Assembly (NCBI GenBank): GCA_903834675.1
Contig: CAILKC010000719.1
Span: 1 to 16,876, forward strand
Direction of reading: 5' to 3'
Origin: an uncultured Victivallales bacterium
GTDB lineage: Bacteria; Verrucomicrobiota; Lentisphaeria; Oligosphaerales; JAFGRS01
DNA: 16,876 nt
A model generated the notes under the pieces. The model saw only the letters and a list, made by a program, of their open reading frames with translations, searched no databases and had not been told where the DNA came from. Below, piece by piece: positions 1 to 5,657 of the stretch (within the stretch, counting starts at the first letter, position 1; every line of letters begins with the position of its first letter). The position numbers were made by a program, and so were the translations under genes.

Positions 1-1
1 C

Positions 2-232
2 CGCCACTTTCTCAGCGAGGTCAGGCGCCTCAGCCCCAACACTCCGGTCACATTGTGTGCGGAGTCGGCGCGGATGTGGGAAGTGCTGGGCGGGGAGATC
101 GGGCAGACGCCGTGGAACTACGTCTGCAACTGCGGCCCGCAGTGTACGCCGGGTCTGCGGCGTCTCGACACCGTGGCCGGTCCCGATGCGGAACGTGTCC
201 GCCAGGCCGTCGCCGCCGACCGCATCCCCTGA
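2..232 (+). CDS. C-terminal end of an unidentified protein with a cysteine cluster (partial)
   Basis: An open frame enters from the left edge and ends at a TGA at 230-232, giving 76 residues with no start in view. Third codon positions are strongly G/C, as in the genes nearby, and the translation looks like a folded protein (a segment LSPNTPVTLCAESARMW, then a tail with C-N-C-G-P-Q-C), unlike the arginine-rich alternative frame. The closely spaced cysteines could bind a metal or an Fe-S cluster. The motif pattern vaguely recalls the C-terminal part of radical-SAM proteins of the spore-photoproduct-lyase type, but the diagnostic CxxxCxxC would be outside the window, so this is only a guess. 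The gene converges on the 585-residue gene, with a hairpin between the two stops. Confidence 0.6.
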   Translation, partial: RHFLSEVRRLSPNTPVTLCAESARMWEVLGGEIGQTPWNYVCNCGPQCTPGLRRLDTVAGPDAERVRQAVAADRIP

Positions 233-236
233 AGTC

Positions 237-265
237 CGCCGGGCGCCAGGAGGGGGCGCCCGGTG
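237..265. terminator. GC-rich hairpin between convergent genes, likely shared terminator
   Basis: The nine bases CCGGGCGCC (239-247) are followed after a 7-nt loop by their exact complement GGCGCCCGG (255-263); a G-T and a C-G pair extend the stem to 11. It sits between the + strand stop at 232 and the - strand stop at 269. There is no clear T-run on either side, so it may work as a bidirectional intrinsic terminator only weakly, or as a 3'-end stabiliser. Confidence 0.55.
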
Positions 266-268
266 CGC

Positions 269-2026
269 TTACAGGTAGCGCCTGAAATCCAGCAGCAGGC
301 GCAGGAGCAGCGCCCCGATCCCGGCAAAAGCCAGCAGGGCGGCCGCCGCGGCCAGTCGGCTCGGGCCGGCCTCGGGCGCCTTTGGCTTCTCGGCCTCTGG
401 CGCCTCCGCGGCCGACGCCGCCGCGCTCGCGTCGGCCGCGTCGGCGGTTGAGGTCTCGTCCTCTTTCCCCTTGCCGGGCTTCTGGATCCGCAGGCTCTTC
501 TTCTTGCCGATGGAGACCGTCTGATCGGCAGGCGACACCACGATGGTGGCCGACGCCGCATCGGCCCCGGCTTCGGCGGCCGCCGCCGTGGGCGGGCGCA
601 CCGGCGTCACCGCGATGGTGGCCGCGGAATCCGTCTGCTCGACGGGCGGAGGCGGAGCTTGCTTTTCCCCGAGTCCGGGGGGGAGGACCAGCTCACGCTT
701 GCCCGGCTTGACCTCGTCCTCTTTCTTCAGCTTCAGCGTTATCTTCGCTTTTTCGGCGGCCGCCGCCGGCGCGCTCGCCGGTAGCGTCTGAACGCCCACT
801 TGCGTCTCGTCCTCGGCGGAGACAACGGCTGGCGGCTTGGTCGTCGGCAGCCCCGGCGGCCGGATCCTGACGGTGGCGCCCGACTCCGATTCGGCGGTCG
901 AGGCAGACTTCACCCCCGGTCCACCCAGCCGGACCTTGAGTGCGGGCGAGCCCCCCTTGGCGGCGTCTGTCGGCACACCTGACGCACGAGCCGACGCGGC
1001 GGGCGCGGCAGGCGCGGCAGGCGCGGCAGGCGCGGCGGGTGCGGCGGGCGCGGCAGGTACGGCGCGTGCGACCGGCGGGGCCGCTTCCGTCGGCATGCGG
1101 ATCTTCAGGGTCGACGTCCCCCCATCCTGGGCAGAGGCGGGCATCACCCCGGGAACCGCGGCGCCTGTGGCGGCCGACGTCGGCGGGGTCGCGGCCGGGG
1201 GCCGGATCTTCAGCGTGGCCGTGGCGACCTTGCCGCCTAGCGAGGGGGTCGGCCCGGGCGCCGACGGCGGCCGGGAGGGCTTCTGGACCTGAAGCTTAAT
1301 GGTGGAGGTGCCGGTATCGTTGAAGGCTGACGCGACCTGAGTCTGGTCCGGCGCTGACGCCTCCGGGGCGGCCATCTCAGCGATGGTCTCCGCCGAAACA
1401 TCGACTTTGATCGTCGACGTGGCGCGCTTGGCTTGTGGCGGCGGCGTTTCCGGCGTCGGGGCGCGCTCCGGAGCCTGGACTTTAAGGGTCGAGGTGGCGC
1501 GTTTCTCCTCCGGGGCCGGAGCCGCTACGGGGGCGGCCGGGGGCTGCACCTTGAGGGTCGAGGTGGCGCGCGTGCCGGGCGGGGCACCGACGGCCGGCGG
1601 CGGGGGCACGGCCAGGGTGTCGCCGGCGGGGCGCGATGGCGCGGGCGCAGCCTGCCCCTCGGGGACGACATTCTGCAGCTCGGACCGGGTGTTACGCACC
1701 ACCTTCAGCCGCACGGTCTCTGTGCGCCTCGGCTCCGTGCCGGCGCCGACGGGGGCGAGTGCGCTGGACGTCTCGTCCGGCGATTGGACCCGCCGGAGCT
1801 TTCCCGTGGACGTGTCGCGCCGCATCATCGGATCCGCAATCGACGCGGTGGACCCGGGCTCGGCGCTGGGTGGCGGCGGCGCCGGGGGCGGCGCAAAGGC
1901 GACCGTCTTGTCTGCCGCGGCATCCCCCGCCGTTTTGCGCTGGCGGCTGGTCTCGGTCTTTAACCGGTTGGTTTCCGATTTTCCGAGCTTGGGCGCGTGC
2001 GGACTGGAGGGGACGTTATCTGCCAT
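269..2026 (-). CDS. Low-complexity protein with repeated TSTLK[V/I] motifs and a C-terminal membrane anchor
   Basis: This 585-residue protein is rich in Ala, Pro and Thr and looks mostly disordered. A short motif recurs: TSTLKV at 155-160 and 178-183, TSTIKV at 203-208, TSTIKL at 240-245, TATLKI at 269-274 and TSTLKI at 304-309. Looser versions lie near 102 (TETVRLKV), 360-365, 385-388 (TVRI), 430-433 (TLKL), 470 and 494. Residues 324-345 are an (Ala-Ala-Pro)n run. Residues 567-580 are a single hydrophobic helix followed by Arg residues, so the protein is probably tail-anchored with its bulk in the cytoplasm. The ATG at 2026 was chosen because AGGAG lies 7 nt before it and a promoter-like sequence overlaps the longer frame, which would otherwise begin at 2074. 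Proteins with such motifs are, as far as I recall, seen in Kiritimatiellota/Lentisphaerota; the function is not known to me. The Thr-x-x-hydrophobic pattern could be a phosphorylation or peptide-docking site (inference). It is transcribed divergently from rpsB. Confidence 0.85.
   Translation of the reverse strand: MADNVPSSPHAPKLGKSETNRLKTETSRQRKTAGDAAADKTVAFAPPPAPPPPSAEPGSTASIADPMMRRDTSTGKLRRVQSPDETSSALAPVGAGTEPRRTETVRLKVVRNTRSELQNVVPEGQAAPAPSRPAGDTLAVPPPPAVGAPPGTRATSTLKVQPPAAPVAAPAPEEKRATSTLKVQAPERAPTPETPPPQAKRATSTIKVDVSAETIAEMAAPEASAPDQTQVASAFNDTGTSTIKLQVQKPSRPPSAPGPTPSLGGKVATATLKIRPPAATPPTSAATGAAVPGVMPASAQDGGTSTLKIRMPTEAAPPVARAVPAAPAAPAAPAAPAAPAAPAASARASGVPTDAAKGGSPALKVRLGGPGVKSASTAESESGATVRIRPPGLPTTKPPAVVSAEDETQVGVQTLPASAPAAAAEKAKITLKLKKEDEVKPGKRELVLPPGLGEKQAPPPPVEQTDSAATIAVTPVRPPTAAAAEAGADAASATIVVSPADQTVSIGKKKSLRIQKPGKGKEDETSTADAADASAAASAAEAPEAEKPKAPEAGPSRLAAAAALLAFAGIGALLLRLLLDFRRYL
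993..1064 (-). repeat. 9-bp tandem repeat coding for Ala-Ala-Pro units
   Basis: Eight consecutive 9-bp units of the form GGCGCGGCA (on the + strand) run from 993 to 1064. The units at 1002-1010, 1011-1019, 1020-1028 and 1047-1055 are identical and the others differ by one to two bases. Read on the - strand they encode the Ala-Ala-Pro run of the TSTLK-motif protein. The unit length is a multiple of three, so slippage would change the spacer length without breaking the frame. Confidence 0.9.
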
Positions 2027-2050
2027 CAGTGTGCTCCTGCTAGTGCGACA

Positions 2051-2079
2051 ATAATAGTGGCTGGCGGGCCACACTGCAA
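2051..2079 (-). promoter_or_regulatory. Sigma-70-like promoter for the TSTLK-motif gene
   Basis: On the - strand TTGCAG (2079-2074) is followed after 17 nt by TATTAT (2056-2051), close to the consensus -10. Transcription would begin near 2044, leaving a short leader that contains the AGGAG ribosome binding site before the ATG at 2026. The assignment rests on sequence resemblance only. Confidence 0.45.
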
Positions 2080-2104
2080 GTCCTGGCTAATCGCTTGACA
2101 GCAG

Positions 2105-2133
2105 TTGCCCGTCTTCTCCAAGGGCTCTATATT
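2105..2133 (+). promoter_or_regulatory. Sigma-70-like promoter for the rpsB operon
   Basis: TTGCCC (2105-2110) and TATATT (2128-2133) are separated by exactly 17 nt in the gap between the divergent genes. A perfect TTGACA also occurs at 2095-2100 but has no -10 at the right distance. Transcription would start near 2140, giving rpsB a leader of about 220 nt. Confidence 0.5.
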
Positions 2134-2139
2134 ACCGGC

Positions 2140-2360
2140 TGTTTCGGATGGTTCTGCCGTGTCGTGCCCCGATCGGGTCCGACATTGTGCCAGCTTCCGG
2201 CAACGGCAGACGATACATGGGTACAGCAGTGCCTGCTTGCGGTCGGTCCGAGGAAGCCAGAACCGCCACGGGGCGGATGGTAAGGGTCGGCCGGACCTTA
2301 AGGGGCGCGGTGTTGACCGCGCGTAAAGCAGGCCACGAGAACAGCGGAAAGGGCCTGGAC
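2140..2360 (+). promoter_or_regulatory. Structured 5' leader of rpsB
   Basis: The 334-nt gap between the divergent starts holds the two promoters and then this leader. I see no separate gene in it. An 8-bp stem TCTGCCGT (2153-2160) / ACGGCAGA (2203-2210) encloses two smaller hairpins: GTCG...CGAC (2161-2183), with the palindrome CCCGATCGGG inside, and TGCC...GGCA (2188-2202). Together these make a plausible three-way junction. Downstream, 2281-2300 forms an imperfect stem, and GCGCGGT-GTTG-ACCGCGC (2305-2322) is a perfect 7-bp tetraloop hairpin 38 nt before the GTG. rpsB mRNA is known to be autoregulated by protein S2 through its leader in some bacteria; a similar role here is inference. Confidence 0.45.
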
Positions 2361-3209
2361 GTGCAGAAGACAAGCATCACCGACCTGTTGGAAGCCGGCG
2401 TTCATTTCGGGCACCAGACCAAACGCTGGAATCCGAAGATGAAGCCGTACATCTACGGCACCCGCAACGGGATTACGATCTTCGACCTGACCATCACCAT
2501 GCGCCACCTCTCCAGCGCCTGCGACTTTCTGCGCGAGACGGTTGCCGGCGGCGGCAGCGTGCTCTTCGTCGGCGCCAAGCGTCAGGCTCAGGAAGTGGTA
2601 CGTGAAGCCGCCGAGCAGTGCGGCATGTTCTTCATGTGCGACCGCTGGCTCGGCGGCACGCTGACCAATCAGCGCGTCGTTCTCAGCCGGGTTGCTCACC
2701 TCAAGAAACTGCAGGAGATGGAGACCGATGGGTCGCTTACCAGCCTGCCGAAGAAGGAAGTCGCCGGTCTGCGGCGCGAACGCCAGAAGCTGGAACAGAC
2801 CTTGCGCGGCATCGCGGAAATGAAGGGTTTGCCGGCAGCCATGGTGGTGGTCGATGTCGGCCGCGAGGACATTGCCGTGCGCGAAGCGGCGAAGCTGGGC
2901 ATTCCGGTGGTGGCGCTGGTGGACTCCAACTGCGATCCGGGGAACGTGGACTTTGTCATTCCGGGCAACGATGACGCGCTGCGCGCCATCAAGGTAGTGA
3001 TCGACGCTCTGGCGGCGGCCATCCACGAGGGAGCGGGCGTGCGCTCCAAGTCCGGGGACGCTCCCGCGGCAGTTCCGGCAAGGGCCAGCAGCAGCCGTGA
3101 AGAGGCGGCGGCACCCGTAGCGGCACCCGTAGCGGCGGCACCCGAGGCCGCTGAAGGCGCGGTGGCCGCGTCCGCGGCTGGCGAGCCTGCTGCGGACGGC
3201 AAGGGCTGA
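2361..3209 (+). CDS. rpsB: 30S ribosomal protein S2
   Basis: S2 binds the head-body junction of the 30S subunit and is needed to recruit S1. The 282-residue product begins with the typical S2 opening (ITDLLEAGVHFGHQTKRWNPKM) and keeps FVGAKRQAQ, the RWLGGTLTN segment, and the later segments VVVDVGRE and IPVVALVDSNCDP with the family's usual FVIPGNDDA. The start is a GTG at 2361, chosen because the family's N-terminus begins here and GGAAAGG lies 8 nt upstream; the same frame is open back to 2148, but that part reads as leader. After the S2 domain (about 225 residues) comes an Ala/Pro/Glu-rich tail of about 55 residues, longer than in most S2 proteins and probably disordered. It is the first gene of the operon rpsB-tsf-pyrH-frr. 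Confidence 0.97.
   Translation: MQKTSITDLLEAGVHFGHQTKRWNPKMKPYIYGTRNGITIFDLTITMRHLSSACDFLRETVAGGGSVLFVGAKRQAQEVVREAAEQCGMFFMCDRWLGGTLTNQRVVLSRVAHLKKLQEMETDGSLTSLPKKEVAGLRRERQKLEQTLRGIAEMKGLPAAMVVVDVGREDIAVREAAKLGIPVVALVDSNCDPGNVDFVIPGNDDALRAIKVVIDALAAAIHEGAGVRSKSGDAPAAVPARASSSREEAAAPVAAPVAAAPEAAEGAVAASAAGEPAADGKG
3109..3132 (+). repeat. Perfect 12-bp tandem duplication in the rpsB tail
   Basis: CGGCACCCGTAG occurs twice in direct succession (3109-3120 and 3121-3132), followed by a partial third copy. It encodes repeated Ala-Pro-Val-Ala in the S2 extension and suggests that the tail grows by in-frame slippage. Confidence 0.85.
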
Positions 3210-3227
3210 GCCGTGACGGCATGATGT

Positions 3228-3241
3228 GGCCCCGAGGGGCC
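3228..3241 (+). other. Small GC hairpin between rpsB and tsf
   Basis: GGCCC-CGAG-GGGCC is a perfect 5-bp stem with a tetraloop in the 71-nt spacer between rpsB and tsf. There is no T-run after it, so it is more likely a processing or stability element, or a weak attenuator that lowers tsf relative to rpsB, than a full terminator. Confidence 0.3.
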
Positions 3242-3280
3242 GGCGTACGGACCCATTGAACTCAGGAAGGGAAGCATCTC

Positions 3281-4084
3281 ATGGCTGCGATCAGCGCCAG
3301 CATGGTGAAGGAATTGCGTGATCGGACCGGGGTTGGAATGATGGACTGTCGCAAGGCCCTGGAAGCGGCCGGCGGTGATACGGAGCTTGCCATCGAGCAC
3401 CTCCGCAAGTCCGGCATTGCCAAAGCGGCAACCAAGGCGGGGCGCACCGCCCGGGAAGGGCGGCTGGTCAACGTCATCCGTGACGGCGCTGGCGCCCTGG
3501 CCGAGATTCTCTGCGAAACCGACTTCGTGGCTAAGACCAACGAATTCCAGTCCTTCGCCGTCGCCGTAACGGAAAAAGCGCTCACCGGGTTTCCCCAGGA
3601 TGGCGACATCAGCGCCGCCTTTGGCGAGGCGATCCGCGAATCGCTTACCGAACTGATTGGCAAGATCGGCGAGAATATGCAGGTGCGGCGCGTGCTGCGC
3701 TGGCAGACGACGGGCCAACTCGGCGCCTACCTGCATATGGGTGGCAAGATTGGCGTCATGGTCGACGTCGAAGGACCGGCGGATAAAGCTCTGTTGAGTG
3801 ACATCTGCATGCACATCGCGGCTTTCAGCCCGCAGTACATTACGCCGGAGCAGGTGCCGGCGCAGATGGTGGCGAAGGAGAAGGAGATCGCGGCGGCCCA
3901 GGTAGAAGGCAAGCCGGCGAATATGGTCGAGAAGATCGTTGCCGGCAAGATCAATAAGTGGTATACAGAGGTGTGCCTGATGCAGCAGCCTTGGATCCGC
4001 GACGACAAGACCGCGCTGGCCAAGGTCGCCCCGCAGATCACGGTCAAGCGCTTTGTGCGCTGGCAGATAGGCGAAGCGCTCTGA
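3281..4084 (+). CDS. tsf: Translation elongation factor Ts
   Basis: EF-Ts releases GDP from EF-Tu so that it can be recharged with GTP. The 267-residue product has the N-terminal UBA-like domain (residues 1-50, with VKELRDRTGVGMMDCRKAL), the signature TDFVAK at 80-85 that contacts the EF-Tu nucleotide site, and the core dimerisation repeats, including KIGENMQVRR and GGKIGVMVDVEG. Near the end the motif VEKIVAGKINKW leads to a terminal VKRFVRWQIGEAL. It is slightly shorter than the E. coli protein (283) and ends soon after this motif, as in many bacteria. The ATG at 3281 has GGAAGGG about 10 nt upstream. It lies 71 nt after rpsB and 48 nt before pyrH, its usual neighbours. Confidence 0.97.
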   Translation: MAAISASMVKELRDRTGVGMMDCRKALEAAGGDTELAIEHLRKSGIAKAATKAGRTAREGRLVNVIRDGAGALAEILCETDFVAKTNEFQSFAVAVTEKALTGFPQDGDISAAFGEAIRESLTELIGKIGENMQVRRVLRWQTTGQLGAYLHMGGKIGVMVDVEGPADKALLSDICMHIAAFSPQYITPEQVPAQMVAKEKEIAAAQVEGKPANMVEKIVAGKINKWYTEVCLMQQPWIRDDKTALAKVAPQITVKRFVRWQIGEAL

Positions 4085-4132
4085 GGGGTGCCGGACGGCG
4101 CCTGCGAGTAACTGAGGGCGGGGGGCAACGCC

Positions 4133-4858
4133 ATGGCTGAGAAGGCCTTCAAGCGAGTTCTGCTGAAGCTCAGCGGTGAGTTGCTGGGGGGCGCTGGGGG
4201 GCAGGGCCTTGATCCGGGCGCCACGGCCGTCGTGGTTGAACGGGTGCGCGAGGCTATCGACCTGGGGGTACAGGTCGCCCTGGTTGTGGGGGCGGGGAAT
4301 CTGTTCCGCGGCCTGGGGGCCAGTCGGCGTGGCATGGACCGCGGTTCTGCCGATGCCGTGGGCATGCTGGCGACGGTGATGAACGCTCTGGCCTTGCGCG
4401 ATGCCTTCGAGGGCCAGGGCGTTGCCGCCGACATCCAGAGTGCGATCGGCATGACGGGTATCGTGGAGCCGTTTGATCAACGGCGCGCCTGCGGGCTGCT
4501 GGATGCCGGCCGCCTGGTACTTTTCGCGGGCGGCACGGGTCACCCGTTCTTCACCACCGACACCACGGCGGCGCTGCGGGCCTGTCAGATTGGGGCAGAC
4601 GTCATTCTCAAAGGCACCAAGGTAGACGGCATCTACTCCGCCGATCCGGCTACGCATCCGCAGGCCGAGCGCTATGCCCGGATCTCCCATACCGAGGCCC
4701 TGGCCCGGCGGCTGGGGGTGATGGATTCGACGGCCTTCTCGCTGTGCATGGACAACCGAATCCCGATCCTAGTGTTTCGCTTTGGCGTCCCGGGCGAACT
4801 CGCCCGCCTCTTGACAGGGGACCTTCGGTCGGCAACCTTGGTGGATGCAGACGCCTAG
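4133..4858 (+). CDS. pyrH: Uridylate kinase (UMP kinase)
   Basis: PyrH phosphorylates UMP to UDP with ATP in pyrimidine nucleotide synthesis and belongs to the amino-acid kinase family. The 241-residue product has the phosphate-binding opening KRVLLKLSGE (7-16), the nucleotide loop GAGNLFRG (53-60), the UMP-binding stretch GMLATVMNALALRD (77-90), GTGHPFFTTDTTAA (134-147) and the ATP-site segment KGTKVDGIYSADP (160-172). The nucleotide loop reads GAGN where E. coli has GGGN, a mild change. The start ATG follows a G-rich ribosome binding site (GGGGGG). It sits between tsf and frr as in many bacteria, so UMP kinase is made together with translation factors. Confidence 0.96.
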   Translation: MAEKAFKRVLLKLSGELLGGAGGQGLDPGATAVVVERVREAIDLGVQVALVVGAGNLFRGLGASRRGMDRGSADAVGMLATVMNALALRDAFEGQGVAADIQSAIGMTGIVEPFDQRRACGLLDAGRLVLFAGGTGHPFFTTDTTAALRACQIGADVILKGTKVDGIYSADPATHPQAERYARISHTEALARRLGVMDSTAFSLCMDNRIPILVFRFGVPGELARLLTGDLRSATLVDADA

Positions 4859-4882
4859 ACGTTGAGCCGCGGTTGAGGACAG

Positions 4883-4906
4883 GGGGCCCTCGGGTTGGGT
4901 GGCCCC
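4883..4906 (+). other. Intergenic hairpin between pyrH and frr
   Basis: GGGGCC (4883-4888) and GGCCCC (4901-4906) can pair around a 12-nt loop in the 69-nt spacer. The stem is short and no T-run follows, so any role (stability, coupling) is uncertain. Confidence 0.25.
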
Positions 4907-4927
4907 GCCAGTGCAAGGGGACGTACC

Positions 4928-5491
4928 ATGGCTGACATCGAACTACTGCTTGAAGAGACGCAGGAGAGCATGGACACGGCCGTTGAGGCCATGAAGCGGA
5001 CCTTCGCTGGGATTCGCACCGGCAAGGCGTCGCCGGCCCTGGTGGAGGGGCTCATGGTAGAGTACTATGGGACGCAGTCTCGTCTGCGGGATATGGCCAG
5101 CATCACGGCTCCAGAACCGCGGTTGCTGGTGATCCAGCCCTGGGACCAGTCTGCGGTCAAGAGCATCGAGAAGGCCATCCTGGGGTCGACCCTCGGAATC
5201 AGCCCGGTTACGGACGGTCGCGTCATCCGCCTGCCGATACCGGAACTCAGCGAGGAGCGGCGTAAGGACCTCAGCCGGCTGGTGCATAAGCGTGCCGAGG
5301 AGGCGCGCATCGAGATTCGCACGCTCCGCCGGGATGCCAACGAGGCGGCGAAGAAGGCCCAGAAGGCAGCCAAGATGACCGAGGACGAGTTGGCGGCAAT
5401 GACCAAAGACATCCAGGAACTGACGGACGCCAGCATCGCCAATGTCGATGCGCTGCTCGGGAAAAAGGACGCGGAGTTGATGCAGGTGTGA
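4928..5491 (+). CDS. frr: Ribosome recycling factor
   Basis: RRF splits the post-termination ribosome together with EF-G. The product is 187 residues, almost the size of the E. coli protein (185). It has FAGIRTGKASPALVEG (26-41), the hinge-domain segment with YYGTQSRLRDMASITAPEPR, and VIRLPIPELSEERRKDL (99-115). The tRNA-mimic helix carries IRTLRRDANEAAKK (130-143) with the conserved arginines R131, R134 and R135. The ATG at 4928 is preferred over the in-frame start at 4895 because the family's N-terminus begins here and AAGGGG lies about 9 nt upstream. It is the last gene of the classic rpsB-tsf-pyrH-frr block; uppS and cdsA, which often follow frr, are absent here. Confidence 0.96.
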   Translation: MADIELLLEETQESMDTAVEAMKRTFAGIRTGKASPALVEGLMVEYYGTQSRLRDMASITAPEPRLLVIQPWDQSAVKSIEKAILGSTLGISPVTDGRVIRLPIPELSEERRKDLSRLVHKRAEEARIEIRTLRRDANEAAKKAQKAAKMTEDELAAMTKDIQELTDASIANVDALLGKKDAELMQV

Positions 5492-5534
5492 CCTGGCGCG
5501 GGGGCAAGCCCGTGGCCTGATCGTGTCCCGCCCG

Positions 5535-5582
5535 ACGGCACCCCACCGCGGCCTGGACCCTGCGCCCTGAAAGGGGTGCCGT
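5535..5582 (+). other. Long inverted repeat between frr and thrC
   Basis: ACGGCACCCC (5535-5544) and GGGGTGCCGT (5573-5582) are exact complements separated by a 28-nt loop, within the 166-nt gap after frr. It could be an mRNA-end hairpin or an attenuator separating the translation genes from thrC. No T-run follows the right arm, so it is not a standard intrinsic terminator. The rest of the gap shows no other clear element apart from the thrC ribosome binding site. Confidence 0.45.
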
Positions 5583-5657
5583 GGCGCTCGCGGGTAGCCA
5601 TCCGGTGGTGAATGTCCCCCTTCAGCCTCTTGGTCGCCAGCGGAGGAAGCTCTGCCT

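Noticed and set aside
1002..1064. Possible CRISPR array from the regular repeats
   Set aside because: The units are 9 bp with no spacers and encode Ala-Ala-Pro in frame, so this is a coding minisatellite.
1383..2054. 223-codon open frame opposite the TSTLK-motif gene
   Set aside because: The - strand frame has the motif array, a good ribosome binding site and a promoter. The + strand frame is an antisense reading of the same repeats.
2148..2360. N-terminal extension of rpsB by 71 codons
   Set aside because: The S2 family starts at the GTG at 2361 with a proper ribosome binding site; the upstream part contains RNA hairpins and no protein similarity.
2696..4690. 664-codon open frame on the - strand across rpsB, tsf and pyrH
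   Set aside because: It lies entirely opposite three unmistakable genes, and its translation has a composition typical of antisense reading of GC-rich codons.
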